In this document: piece after piece, positions 24,984 to 33,041 of the stretch | Layout of the letters: the number at the start of each line of letters is the position of its first letter | Numbering within the stretch: position 1 is the first letter of the stretch | Assembly (NCBI RefSeq): GCF_025353885.1 | Contig: NZ_JANXNX010000006.1 | Coordinates: 1 to 34,588 of the forward strand | Direction of reading: 5' to 3' | Source: Sphingomonas sp. | Lineage (GTDB): Bacteria; Pseudomonadota; Alphaproteobacteria; Sphingomonadales; Sphingomonadaceae | DNA length: 34,588 bases | Program-made: the position numbers and the translations under genes | Notes under the pieces: generated by a model | What the model saw: only the letters and a program-made list of their open reading frames with translations | Database searches by the model: none | What the model was told of the DNA's origin: nothing

Positions 24984-25055
24984 GTCTCGCAACCATCATC
25001 ATGCCTGGCTAGTTTCAGCAGGGCACATGAAGTGACAGTGAAACGAGAGGAATAA

Positions 25056-25427
25056 ATGATGAGCATTTTCGGTTCGATCAAAGACGCAATTTTCGGGAAA
25101 TCCGCAGCGGCAGCGCCAGCGGCAACACCAGCGTCTGCCGCAGCCCCCGCCGCTGCCCCGGTTGCCGCGCCTGCTGCTCCGGTTGCTGCAACCCCGGCCG
25201 AAATCGACGCGCGCCTGGCCGCCATCGCCGCGTCCAAGGGCGCGGAATCGAATTATAAGTCATCGATCGTCGATCTGATGAAATTGCTGGGGTTGGATTC
25301 GAGCCTGTCGAACCGCACCGAATTGGCCAACGAACTTGGCTATACCGGCGACACCAACGATTCGGCGACGATGAACATCTGGCTGCATAGCGAAGTGATG
25401 AAGAGCCTGGCCAACAAGGGGGCGTAA
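25056..25427 (+). CDS. DUF3597 protein with Ala/Pro-rich N-terminal region
   Basis: This is a 123-residue protein. The first 15 residues (MMSIFGSIKDAIFGK) look like a short amphipathic helix, followed by an Ala/Pro-rich linker (about 17-47) and a compact helical DUF3597 domain: AEIDARLAAIAASKG, YKSSIVDLMKLLGLDSSLSNRTELANELGYTGD, MNIWLHSEVMK. The domain resembles a small peptidoglycan- or partner-binding helical fold, but its function is not known. GAGAGGA lies just upstream of ATG 25056 (25059 also possible). A palindromic repeat follows the stop and may serve as terminator. Confidence 0.88.
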   Translation: MMSIFGSIKDAIFGKSAAAAPAATPASAAAPAAAPVAAPAAPVAATPAEIDARLAAIAASKGAESNYKSSIVDLMKLLGLDSSLSNRTELANELGYTGDTNDSATMNIWLHSEVMKSLANKGA

Positions 25428-25441
25428 TTACGGCCTCTTGT

Positions 25442-25471
25442 CCATCACCCCGGCCTGCGCCGGGGTGATGG
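25442..25471. repeat. Perfect palindrome of a dispersed REP-like element
   Basis: The 13-base arms CCATCACCCCGGC (25442-25454) and GCCGGGGTGATGG (25459-25471) pair perfectly around the loop CTGC, followed by TTTGTT on the plus strand. The core GGCCTGCGCC is shared with the inverted pair between cobS and cobT (14226-14310). It lies between the stops of two convergent genes (25427 and 25543) and could terminate both. Confidence 0.8.
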
Positions 25472-25542
25472 TTTGTTAGTGAGCCTCAAAACCAACGCGG
25501 AATAACGGCTGCCCAACCCGAAAGGTTGTCAGCGCGCCCCAA

Positions 25543-25818
25543 TTAGGGCCGGGCGTCGGTGTCCAGCACGTTGTCCAGATCGTCGTCGCCATCCTCGTCG
25601 TCGCCATCTTCCAGGTTTGCGCCGCCCATGTCAGGGTCCATGTCGGTCAGCAGGACGCCGTCGTATTGGCCGCCGCCTTCGACTTCGGCGACCTCGGCGC
25701 GCTGGGAATCGTCATAGCCTTCAAGATCGGGCTCATCCTCGGCATGAGCGCCACCGGGAACGTCGATACGGCCATCGAACGGCGATTCGGGGGGAGTGTC
25801 GAATTGGTCGTCGGTCAT
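25543..25818 (-). CDS. Small acidic protein of unknown function, predicted stress-induced
   Basis: This is a 91-residue protein, very rich in Asp and Glu (MTDDQFDTPPESPFDG at the start, LEDGDDEDGDDDLDNVLDTD at the end). It has no cysteine, no membrane segment and no recognised domain; predicted isoelectric point is very low and the chain is likely disordered. ATG 25818 is chosen because GGAG lies eight bases upstream; the frame continues 11 codons upstream but would overlap the promoter region. An EcfG-type promoter at 25850-25875 points at it with about 32 bases between the -10 element and the ATG. It is divergent from the oxygenase at 25906. Function unknown. Confidence 0.72.
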   Translation of the reverse strand: MTDDQFDTPPESPFDGRIDVPGGAHAEDEPDLEGYDDSQRAEVAEVEGGGQYDGVLLTDMDPDMGGANLEDGDDEDGDDDLDNVLDTDARP

Positions 25819-25849
25819 GTCGTGAACTCCGTTGAATAGCGTGTTTATC

Positions 25850-25875
25850 AACGGCGGGACGGGGTTTGCGGTTCC
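25850..25875 (-). promoter_or_regulatory. EcfG-type general stress response promoter (minus strand)
   Basis: On the plus strand AACG (25850-25853) is followed by exactly 17 bases and GTTCC (25871-25875); read on the minus strand this is GGAAC-N17-CGTT, a perfect match to the alphaproteobacterial EcfG consensus. It is correctly oriented and placed upstream of the small acidic gene at 25818. Confidence 0.75.
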
Positions 25876-25905
25876 AAATTACAGGCCGGGCGCTAGATTG
25901 TCGGC

Positions 25906-26847
25906 ATGACCGACACTGGGGAACACATCCGCCCGCTTTCGCTCGGCGAGCAGGCCAACGATCCAATCCGCTTTGCCCAGGAACTGGGACAATCGTTCGA
26001 ACGCTTTGGATTTGCCATCGTCGCCGACCACGGGATCGACGATGCGCTGGTGGCGCGCGCATCGTCGCTGACCAGGGCGTTTTTCGACCTGCCCGACGCG
26101 GTCAAACTGGCGTTCAAATCACCAAAAGGCGGCGCGCGCGGGTTTACACCGCTCGGGGTGGAGATCGCCAAGGGCGCGAGTGAAAACGACCTGAAGGAAT
26201 TCTGGCACGTCGGACGCGACCTGCCCCAGGGCCATAAATATAACGGTTCGATGCCCCCCAATATCTGGCCCGATCAACCCCCGGAGTTCCGTGAGACGCT
26301 GACCACGCTGTTCGCCGAATTCGACCGGGTGGGCGCGCGCCTGTTGTCGGCGATCGCGATTTATCTGGGGCTCGACGCCGACTGGTTCGTCGAGCCCGTG
26401 CGCGACGGCAATTCGGTGTTGCGCCTGCTCCATTATCCGCCGGTTTCGCCCGACGCACCCGGCGTCCGGGCGGGCGCGCACGAGGATATCAACCTCATCA
26501 CGCTGTTGCTGGGTGCAGAGGAGGCGGGGCTGCAATTGCTCGACCGGTCGGGGCACTGGCTGGCCGTCGATCCGCCGAAGGGCGCATTGGTCGTCAATGT
26601 CGGTGACATGTTGCAGCGGCTGACCAATCATGTCCTGCCATCGACCAGCCATCGCGTCGTCAATCCGCCGCCCGAACGACGCGGGTGCCCACGCTATTCC
26701 ATGCCGTTTTTCCTGCATCTGGCGTCGGACTTTCCCATTCGCACGCTGCCCGGATGCGTGTCGGTGACGCGACCCGACCGCTATCCGGGGGCGATCACGG
26801 CGGACGAATATTTGCAGCAAAGGTTGAAAGAGATCGGGTTGCTCTAG
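25906..26847 (+). CDS. 2-oxoglutarate/Fe(II)-dependent oxygenase, isopenicillin-N-synthase-like
   Basis: This is a 313-residue protein of the IPNS-like oxygenase family. The N-terminal DIOX_N part contains FGFAIVADHGIDDALVARA and FKSPKGGARGFTPLGVE. The double-stranded beta-helix has the iron ligands H192 and D194 (AHEDINLITLL) and H249 (STSHRVVNP), and the 2-oxoglutarate-binding R263-x-S265 (RYSMPFF). All catalytic residues are intact. The substrate is not predictable; bacterial members include small-molecule hydroxylases and the ethylene-forming-enzyme group. It precedes hom by only 13 bases on the same strand and probably shares its transcript. Confidence 0.9.
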   Translation: MTDTGEHIRPLSLGEQANDPIRFAQELGQSFERFGFAIVADHGIDDALVARASSLTRAFFDLPDAVKLAFKSPKGGARGFTPLGVEIAKGASENDLKEFWHVGRDLPQGHKYNGSMPPNIWPDQPPEFRETLTTLFAEFDRVGARLLSAIAIYLGLDADWFVEPVRDGNSVLRLLHYPPVSPDAPGVRAGAHEDINLITLLLGAEEAGLQLLDRSGHWLAVDPPKGALVVNVGDMLQRLTNHVLPSTSHRVVNPPPERRGCPRYSMPFFLHLASDFPIRTLPGCVSVTRPDRYPGAITADEYLQQRLKEIGLL

Positions 26848-26860
26848 ATAGGGGCGGCGC

Positions 26861-28168
26861 ATGACCGAAACGATCAAAAATCCACCGCTTCGAATCGCCC
26901 TGGCCGGGCTTGGCACCGTCGGCGGTGGCGTGGTGAAGTTGCTGGATGCGAACCGCGAACTGATTACGCGGCGGGCCGGGCGCGGTATCGAGGTGGTGGC
27001 CGTCAATGCGCGCGACCGGTCGCGGGCCCGTGGCTTCGACCTCTCGCGGTTCGACTGGGTGGACGATACGACGGCGCTGGCGACGCGGGACGATGTCGAT
27101 GTCGTCGTCGAACTGATTGGCGGGTCGGATGGCCCCGCGTTGACGCTGGCCAAAGCGACGATCGCCAGCGGCAAGGCGTTCGTCACCGCGAACAAGGCGA
27201 TGATCGCGCATCACGGGCTGGCATTGGCGCAAGGCGCGCAGGATGCCGGAACCGCGCTGAAATACGAAGCGGCGGTCGCGGGCGGGATTCCCGTGATCAA
27301 GGGGCTGCGGGAGGGGGCGGCGGCCAACGAACTCAGCCAGGTTTATGGAATATTGAACGGCACCTGCAATTACATTCTGACGCGGATGGAGGCGGAGGGG
27401 TCGGATTTCGGCGACGTGCTGGCCGACGCGCAGGCGCTGGGCTTTGCCGAGGCCGACCCGTCGTTCGATGTCGATGGCGTCGATGCCGCCCATAAGCTCA
27501 GCATCCTGGCCAGCCTGGCGTTCGGGACGCGGATCGATTTCGACAGCGTCCGGCTGGGCGGCATCCGGGGCGTACTGGGCGGCGACATCGCGCAGGCGCG
27601 GGCACTGGGATATTGCGTGCGGCTGGTCGGGCTGGCCGAGGCCGATAGCCACGGACTGTTCCAGCGCGTCCATCCTTGCCTTGTTCCGCTGGCTCATCCG
27701 CTGGCGCATGTGCAGGGCGCGATGAACGCGGTGGTGGCGCAGGGTAATTTCGTCGGGCGGCTGTTTTTCGAGGGGCGCGGCGCGGGCGAGGGGCCGACGG
27801 CGAGCGCGGTTGTCGCCGACCTGATCGACGTTGCGCGCGGTGAAATCGGCCCGGCGTTCGCGATGCCGGTCGCCAGCCTTGCTACGCCTGAGACTGCGGA
27901 TGCGGGCGCGCGGCGCGAGCGGAGCTACCTGCGCTTTATCGTCGCCGACCGGCCCGGCGTGCTGGCCGAAATTACAGCGGCGATGCGCGATGCCGGAGTC
28001 TCGATCGAAAGCATGATCCAGCGCGGCGAGGCCCCGGGTGGCGGGGTCCTGCTGGTGATGACCACGCACGAGGGCCCGGCGCGATCGGTCGCGGCGGCGC
28101 TGGCGCGGCTGGAGGGCAGCGCGAGCATCACCGGACAGCCGATGTGGATGCCGATCCTGGACGTTTGA
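26861..28168 (+). CDS. hom: Homoserine dehydrogenase
   Basis: This 435-residue enzyme reduces aspartate semialdehyde to homoserine, the branch to threonine, methionine and isoleucine. The N-terminal NAD(P)-binding motif is ALAGLGTVGGGVVKLL (residues 13-28). The catalytic domain has VELIGGSDGPALTLAKATI, FVTANKAMIAHHG, KYEAAVAGGIPVIKGLREG, GILNGTCNYILTRM and GFAEADPSFDVDG. A C-terminal ACT domain (about 350-430, SYLRFIVADRPGVLAEITAAM) is the usual regulatory site for threonine. No riboswitch or attenuator is visible upstream. glpX follows after 55 bases, the conserved alphaproteobacterial order. Confidence 0.97.
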   Translation: MTETIKNPPLRIALAGLGTVGGGVVKLLDANRELITRRAGRGIEVVAVNARDRSRARGFDLSRFDWVDDTTALATRDDVDVVVELIGGSDGPALTLAKATIASGKAFVTANKAMIAHHGLALAQGAQDAGTALKYEAAVAGGIPVIKGLREGAAANELSQVYGILNGTCNYILTRMEAEGSDFGDVLADAQALGFAEADPSFDVDGVDAAHKLSILASLAFGTRIDFDSVRLGGIRGVLGGDIAQARALGYCVRLVGLAEADSHGLFQRVHPCLVPLAHPLAHVQGAMNAVVAQGNFVGRLFFEGRGAGEGPTASAVVADLIDVARGEIGPAFAMPVASLATPETADAGARRERSYLRFIVADRPGVLAEITAAMRDAGVSIESMIQRGEAPGGGVLLVMTTHEGPARSVAAALARLEGSASITGQPMWMPILDV

Positions 28169-28223
28169 AGTTTGACAGGCGCTCGCCTATCGCAATGCAG
28201 CAGCAACAAGGAAAACCCGAATC

Positions 28224-29201
28224 ATGGTAATCGCAAGCGACGTTCTCGACCGCGTACTGGTGCTGGAAATGGTGCGCGTTACCGAGGCGGCGGCGATTGC
28301 CGCGTCCAGCCTGATCGGCCGTGGTGATGAAAAGGCCGCCGATGCCGCCGCCGTCGAAGCGATGCGTGCTGCGTTGAACGAACTGTACATGGACGGGACC
28401 GTCGTGATCGGTGAGGGCGAGCGCGACGAGGCACCGATGCTGTATATCGGCGAGAAGGTCGGCTCGGCGATCGGCAAGGGTCCCAAGATCGACATCGCGC
28501 TGGACCCGCTGGAGGGCACCACGATCACGGCCAAGGCCGGGCCGAACGCGCTGGCGGTGCTGGCCGTCGCCGAACACGGCAATCTGCTGAACGCACCCGA
28601 CGTCTATATGGAAAAGCTGGCGGTCGGGCCGGGCTATCCCGACAACATCATCGACCTGAACAAGACCCCGACCGAGAATATCAACGCGCTGGCCGCGGCC
28701 AAGGGCGTCGCGCCGCACGAGATCATCGCCTGCGTGCTGGATCGCCCGCGCCACGAAAAGCTGATCGCCGAACTGCGCACGATCGGTTGCGGCGTGATGC
28801 TGATCGGTGACGGCGACGTGGCGGGGGTGATCGCGACGACCAACCCCGACACGACGATCGACATCTACATGGGTTCGGGGGGCGCGCCCGAGGGCGTGCT
28901 GGCGGCCGCCGCGTTGCGCTGTGTCGGCGGGCAGTTCAAGGGACGGCTGATCTTTCGCAACGACGACGAGCGCGCGCGGGCGAAAAAATGGGGCATCACC
29001 GACCTCGACTATATCTATGACCTGACCGAACTGGCCAAGGGCGACTGCATCTTTGCGGCGACGGGCGTTACCGACGGGTCGCTGCTGGCGGGCGTCAAGA
29101 AACTGAAGGGCGGCATGATGACCACCGAAAGCGTCGTGATGCGCGCCAGTTCGGGGACGGTGCGCTGGGTCAAGGGCGAACACCGCAAGGTCGAGGGCTA
29201 A
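28224..29201 (+). CDS. glpX: Class II fructose-1,6-bisphosphatase
   Basis: This 325-residue phosphatase hydrolyses fructose 1,6-bisphosphate in gluconeogenesis. Motifs are GEGERDEAPMLYIGEKVG (63-80) with the metal ligands, DIALDPLEGTT (90-100) with D94 and E97, and GSGGAPEGVLAAAALRCVGG. The C-terminal part has GVTDGSLLAGVK and ESVVMRASSGTVRWV. Length is typical. A good AAGGA precedes ATG 28224. It lies between hom and, further on, recJ, an order seen in many alphaproteobacteria, here with a penicillin-binding protein and four other genes in between. Confidence 0.97.
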   Translation: MVIASDVLDRVLVLEMVRVTEAAAIAASSLIGRGDEKAADAAAVEAMRAALNELYMDGTVVIGEGERDEAPMLYIGEKVGSAIGKGPKIDIALDPLEGTTITAKAGPNALAVLAVAEHGNLLNAPDVYMEKLAVGPGYPDNIIDLNKTPTENINALAAAKGVAPHEIIACVLDRPRHEKLIAELRTIGCGVMLIGDGDVAGVIATTNPDTTIDIYMGSGGAPEGVLAAAALRCVGGQFKGRLIFRNDDERARAKKWGITDLDYIYDLTELAKGDCIFAATGVTDGSLLAGVKKLKGGMMTTESVVMRASSGTVRWVKGEHRKVEG

Positions 29202-29242
29202 ATCTGCTCGCGTCTGCCGTCTTAGGCCGCTAATACACCGGC

Positions 29243-31276
29243 ATGGTTGAGCGGCTGCCCAGTATCGACGAACTGTGGACCCGCCCGCCCGGCGTCTGGA
29301 ACCCGGTGCCGCCGGTGACGGAAGTAGCGCCCCCGACACCGCCACCCTCGCGGTGGAAGCGGCGGCGGGTGTGGACCAAGCGCGTGCTGTGGGTGGCGTT
29401 GGTGACGTTCCTGCTGCTGTTTGCATGGTTGGCGCTGACCGCCCCGCTGTCGCGATCGCTGAAGCCGATGGCACCGCCGCGGATCACGTTGCTGGCCGCC
29501 GATGGCCAGCCGATTGCGCAAAAGGGGGCGGTGGTCGACCGCCCGGTCAGGGCCGCCGACCTGCCCGACACCGTAACCCAAGCGTTCGTCGCGATCGAGG
29601 ACCGGCGGTTCTACACGCATTGGGGCGTCGATCCGCGCGGGATGCTGCGCGCCGCCTGGAACAACATGCGCGGTGGCGGCACGCAGGGGGGCAGCACGAT
29701 CACCCAGCAGCTCGCCAAGATGACCTTCCTGTCGCCCGAACGCAATCTGAGCCGCAAGGCCCGCGAGATGCTGATCGCCTTCTGGCTGGAGGGTTGGCTC
29801 ACCAAGGACCAGATCCTGGAACGATACCTGTCCAACGCCTATTTCGGCGACAATGTGTATGGGTTGCGGGCGGCGTCGCTGCGGTATTTCAACCGCCAGC
29901 CAGAGCGGCTGACGCTGGCGCAGGGGGCAATGCTGGCCGGGCTGGTGCAAGCGCCGTCGCGGCTGGCGCCGTCGCGCAACCTGGCGGGCGCGCAGGCCCG
30001 CAGCCGGCTGGTGCTGGCGGCGATGGCGGATGCCGGGTTCATCACTGCGGCGCGGGCCGGGGCGACGCCGGTCGCGGTCAGCAACCTGCGCGCGGCGAGC
30101 GTTCTGCCGACCGGCACCTATTTCGCCGACTGGGCGATGCCCCAGGCGCGCGCGCTGACCGAACAGGTCTATGGCGATACCGAGGTCGCGACCACACTCG
30201 ACGCGCGAATGCAGAAATATGCGCGGGCAGCGGTAGCGCGCGCGGCACTCGGGTCGGCACAGGTGGCGCTGGTCGCGATGCGTCCCAACGGCGAAGTGGT
30301 CGCGATGATCGGCGGGCGCAGCTATGACAAGTCACCGTTCAACCGCGCGACGCAGGCCCGCCGCCAGCCCGGATCGACCTTTAAACTGTTCGTCTATCTG
30401 GCGGCGCTGCGTTCGGGGATGACGCCCGACACGCTGATCGATGACAGCCCGATCGTCGAGGGCGGCTATCGCCCGAAGAACAGCAGCGCGCACTACCGCG
30501 GACAGATCTCGCTGCGCCAGGCCTTTGCGCGGTCCAGCAACGTCGCGGCGGTGCGGCTGTACCGCAAGCTGGGGCCCGAGGCGGTGATCCAGGCGGCGCG
30601 CGACCTGGGCATCCGCAGCCCGCTGACCGCCGACCCGACGCTGGCGCTGGGTTCGTCGGGCGTGACGCTGCTGGAGTTGACCTCGGCCTATGCGGCGATC
30701 GCGGCGAACAACTGGCCGGTCGCGCCGCACGGCATCCCGCACGAAGAGCCGGGACTGATCGCGCGGTTGCTGCGCCCGAGCCACAGTTTCGACGGGCCGA
30801 CGCTGGCCATGATGCGCGAATTGTTACGAGGGGTGATCGTCGAGGGGACGGGCCGCGGCGCGGCACTGGCAATCGATGCTTATGGCAAGACCGGAACCAG
30901 CCAGGACAATCGCGACGCGCTGTTTGTCGGCTATGCGGGCGACCTGATCGTCGGCGTCTGGGTCGGCAATGACGACAATTCATCGTTGAAGGGCATCCAC
31001 GGCGGCGGCGTCCCGGCGCGGATCTGGCGCGATTTCATGGGTGCGGCAATCCCGGGTGCCCGACCGATCATCGCGCCGGTGGTTCCCAGGGCCGATGAAG
31101 CGCCACCCGAGCCCGATAGTCTGGATTTCGGCCTGGAAAATATGCAGATCAGGCTTGGTAATGACGCCGGCCTGACGCTTAATTCGCAAGTCGCCGGTGT
31201 TCCTTTAAATGTCAAACTGGATCAGAACGGTGTGTCGATTGTGACGCCCAGGCCGCAGGTGCCTGATAAGCCATGA
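29243..31276 (+). CDS. Class A penicillin-binding protein (PBP1-family, glycosyltransferase and transpeptidase)
   Basis: This is a 677-residue bifunctional peptidoglycan synthase. A cytoplasmic Pro-rich tail (1-42) is followed by one transmembrane helix (about 47-66). The GT51 domain has catalytic E119 in AIEDRRFYTHWGVD and GGSTITQQLAK (149-159). The transpeptidase domain has the acyl-accepting serine S378 in STFK, SSN (431-433) and KTG (549-551). After it lies a short C-terminal tail of about 90 residues. All active-site residues are present, so it should polymerise and crosslink glycan strands in the periplasm. It is shorter than PBP1A of E. coli and lacks the OB insertion. It follows glpX after 41 bases. 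Confidence 0.94.
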   Translation: MVERLPSIDELWTRPPGVWNPVPPVTEVAPPTPPPSRWKRRRVWTKRVLWVALVTFLLLFAWLALTAPLSRSLKPMAPPRITLLAADGQPIAQKGAVVDRPVRAADLPDTVTQAFVAIEDRRFYTHWGVDPRGMLRAAWNNMRGGGTQGGSTITQQLAKMTFLSPERNLSRKAREMLIAFWLEGWLTKDQILERYLSNAYFGDNVYGLRAASLRYFNRQPERLTLAQGAMLAGLVQAPSRLAPSRNLAGAQARSRLVLAAMADAGFITAARAGATPVAVSNLRAASVLPTGTYFADWAMPQARALTEQVYGDTEVATTLDARMQKYARAAVARAALGSAQVALVAMRPNGEVVAMIGGRSYDKSPFNRATQARRQPGSTFKLFVYLAALRSGMTPDTLIDDSPIVEGGYRPKNSSAHYRGQISLRQAFARSSNVAAVRLYRKLGPEAVIQAARDLGIRSPLTADPTLALGSSGVTLLELTSAYAAIAANNWPVAPHGIPHEEPGLIARLLRPSHSFDGPTLAMMRELLRGVIVEGTGRGAALAIDAYGKTGTSQDNRDALFVGYAGDLIVGVWVGNDDNSSLKGIHGGGVPARIWRDFMGAAIPGARPIIAPVVPRADEAPPEPDSLDFGLENMQIRLGNDAGLTLNSQVAGVPLNVKLDQNGVSIVTPRPQVPDKP

Positions 31277-31434
31277 TAACAATGCGAAACATCACCATCG
31301 TTCGTGCGTAACCGAACCGACCGATTGTTTTAGGTGTCCTATCGTTACGGGGTTATCACGGTAGCATCGGCTGCTGGCTTTAGGGGCACAGCCGCTGAGA
31401 GATAAGTGTCTCCCTTCCGTCGCGCAGGGAAATT

Positions 31435-32142
31435 ATGTCGGTCATGGTTATCGCCAAGTTTCGTAATGAGCTACTTTCGCGCCTTACCCCGGCGGACCTG
31501 AACCTGTTTTCAGCGGAGCTTGTCCCTATCGTTTTCGAAAAGCGTGACCTGCTGATCCCCGCCGGCAAGACCATTCAGCGCACTTATTTCCTTGAAACCG
31601 GCATTGCCTCGGTCGTCGCCACCACTCCCGACGGAACCCAGACCGAAGTCGGTATCATTGGCAGGGAGGGGATGATCGACGTCGCAACCGTAATGGGCAG
31701 CGAGACCGCTCCGCTTGAGATATTCGTCCAGGGACCGGGCCACGGCCACAGCCTGCCATGCACCGCCTTCCAGGAGGCACTGGCGAAAAGCGACACATTG
31801 CGCGCGGTGATGTTGACGTTTGCCCAGGCGTTTATGGTGCAGGTGTCGCACACGGCGCTGGCGGCCGCGTCCCTGTCCATCAAGGCGCGATTGGCGCGGT
31901 GGCTGCTGATGTGCGCCGACCGCACCGATGGCGTCCAAATCCCGATGACGCACGAGTTCCTGTCGCTGATGCTAAGCGTGCGCCGTCCGGGTGTAACCGA
32001 AGCGGTGCAGGCGGTTGAAGCGACGGGCGCCATTCGCGCGCACCGGGGGATGATCGAGATCCGCGACCGCAGCATCCTGAAACAGATCGCGGGCGAAGGC
32101 TATGGCGCGCCCGAAGCCTATGCCGCCAAATTGTCGGGCTGA
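31435..32142 (+). CDS. Crp/Fnr-family transcriptional regulator
   Basis: This is a 235-residue protein. The cyclic-nucleotide-binding fold spans about residues 15-125 (LIPAGKTIQRTYFLETGIASVVATT, VGIIGREGMIDVATVMG). It ends in a helix-turn-helix (about 170-215: MTHEFLSLMLSVRRPGVTEAVQ, then AIRAHRGMIEIRDRSILKQ). There is no FNR-type cysteine cluster, and the cAMP-binding arginine-serine pair of Crp is not recognisable, so the signal is unknown. This type is abundant in sphingomonads. ATG 31435 or 31444 can be the start. The 158-base gap upstream contains an inverted repeat CGGCTG/CAGCCG (31368-31373 and 31389-31394) that might be a regulatory site or leader hairpin. Confidence 0.9.
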   Translation: MSVMVIAKFRNELLSRLTPADLNLFSAELVPIVFEKRDLLIPAGKTIQRTYFLETGIASVVATTPDGTQTEVGIIGREGMIDVATVMGSETAPLEIFVQGPGHGHSLPCTAFQEALAKSDTLRAVMLTFAQAFMVQVSHTALAAASLSIKARLARWLLMCADRTDGVQIPMTHEFLSLMLSVRRPGVTEAVQAVEATGAIRAHRGMIEIRDRSILKQIAGEGYGAPEAYAAKLSG

Positions 32143-32278
32143 TACCAGGGTCGGAGCGGGACGGTTCGGTTCGCCGACGATCATAGGGTCAACGCGCTGT
32201 TTGCATTGACGGCGCACCAAGCAAGCGATCATGCGGACCCGACGACATTTGGCACCTTATTCGAGTTGAGGCAGACGC

Positions 32279-32620
32279 ATGGCCCGAAAATACAAAAATC
32301 ATGACCCTGAGGAAGACTTGCCCGGCAAGAGTGAGGCGTCGACAGCAATCGTTCCACCATGCTGGCTGTGTGGGCGGCTGACCGGCAAGACCATCGTGTG
32401 GCACCATCCAGTGCCCAAGAGTCGGGGCGGGCGTGACGTCGTGCCCATGCACGCCATCTGCCAGCAGACGCTGATCGTTAACTTCACCAATTCCGAATTG
32501 CAGCGCAACGGGATGAATGTCGAGAATTTGCTGGCCGATCCCGCCGTGCGCAAGTTCGTCGACTGGGTGGCGAACAAGGACCCCGACTTCACCGCGACGA
32601 TTGCCCGCAAGCAGCGCTGA
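32279..32620 (+). CDS. Small HNH-type zinc-finger protein
   Basis: This is a 113-residue protein with an HNH-like treble-clef core: CWLC (C28, C31), VWHHPVPKSRGGRD with H42 and H43, and MHAIC (H58, C61), followed by NFTNSEL. Two CxxC-type knuckles around HH give a plausible Zn site and a catalytic histidine. The Asn and last His of typical HNH endonucleases are less clear. The C-terminus (EVEN-like NVENLLADPAVRKFVDWVANKDPDF) is helical. Similar short proteins occur in sphingomonads, usually annotated as HNH endonuclease, with no known target. No neighbouring methyltransferase or phage gene is present. Upstream, 32143-32278 holds no clear signal. Confidence 0.8.
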   Translation: MARKYKNHDPEEDLPGKSEASTAIVPPCWLCGRLTGKTIVWHHPVPKSRGGRDVVPMHAICQQTLIVNFTNSELQRNGMNVENLLADPAVRKFVDWVANKDPDFTATIARKQR

Positions 32621-32637
32621 CGATCAGCGACGGATCG

Positions 32638-32901
32638 TCAGAGACCCAGTTTCTTCAGCGCCGCATCGAGTTCGGCGGTCAGCGCCGCGTCGTCCTTTGG
32701 TGCCAGTCGATTGAGCGCGGTCTGGACCCGCTGTTGCGCCACCTGCAGGGCCTTGTGGCGGATCGAGCGCGTCGCATTGGTCCGCCAGGATTTGCTCTCG
32801 CCCAGCAAAGCCGCCCATCGCGCCTCCTCCGCTGCAAGGATGGCGAGGGCCAGTCGAAGCCCGTCGCGTCGTCCGTGTGCATAGTCTTCGGACAAGTCCA
32901 T
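32638..32901 (-). CDS. Small helical protein of unknown function
   Basis: This is an 87-residue protein (MDLSEDYAHGRRDGLRLALAIL ... DAALKKLGL), predicted almost entirely alpha-helical, rich in Ala, Arg, Leu and Lys, with no cysteine, no signal peptide and no named domain. AGGAG directly abuts ATG 32901, which is too close for a normal start. An in-frame TTG two codons later at 32895 would have a six-base spacer and may be the true start. It is convergent with the HNH gene, with 17 bases between the stops, and divergent from recJ. The 140-base gap to recJ holds nothing I can name. Confidence 0.6.
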   Translation of the reverse strand: MDLSEDYAHGRRDGLRLALAILAAEEARWAALLGESKSWRTNATRSIRHKALQVAQQRVQTALNRLAPKDDAALTAELDAALKKLGL

Positions 32902-33041
32902 CTCCTGCTGGAACGGTCTTTACCATAAGCCTGAACCGGGTACTCCTATAGGCCGGGCATGGTCGCCTCGCGAAACGGTTTTGCGGCGCGATGTCGGCGA
33001 CAGCGATTCCCTTTTCCTTCGCCATCGCCTAGGGCTGCCGG

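Noticed and set aside
26795-28069. 424-codon open frame on the minus strand
   Set aside because: Antisense of hom; no domain-like sequence, composition typical of a GC-rich shadow frame.
28128-29474. 448-codon open frame on the minus strand
   Set aside because: Antisense of glpX and flanks; no recognisable motif.
32279-32901. Possible defence or toxin-antitoxin unit (HNH protein plus small helical protein)
   Set aside because: The two genes are convergent, not an operon, and no partner domain of a known defence system is visible.
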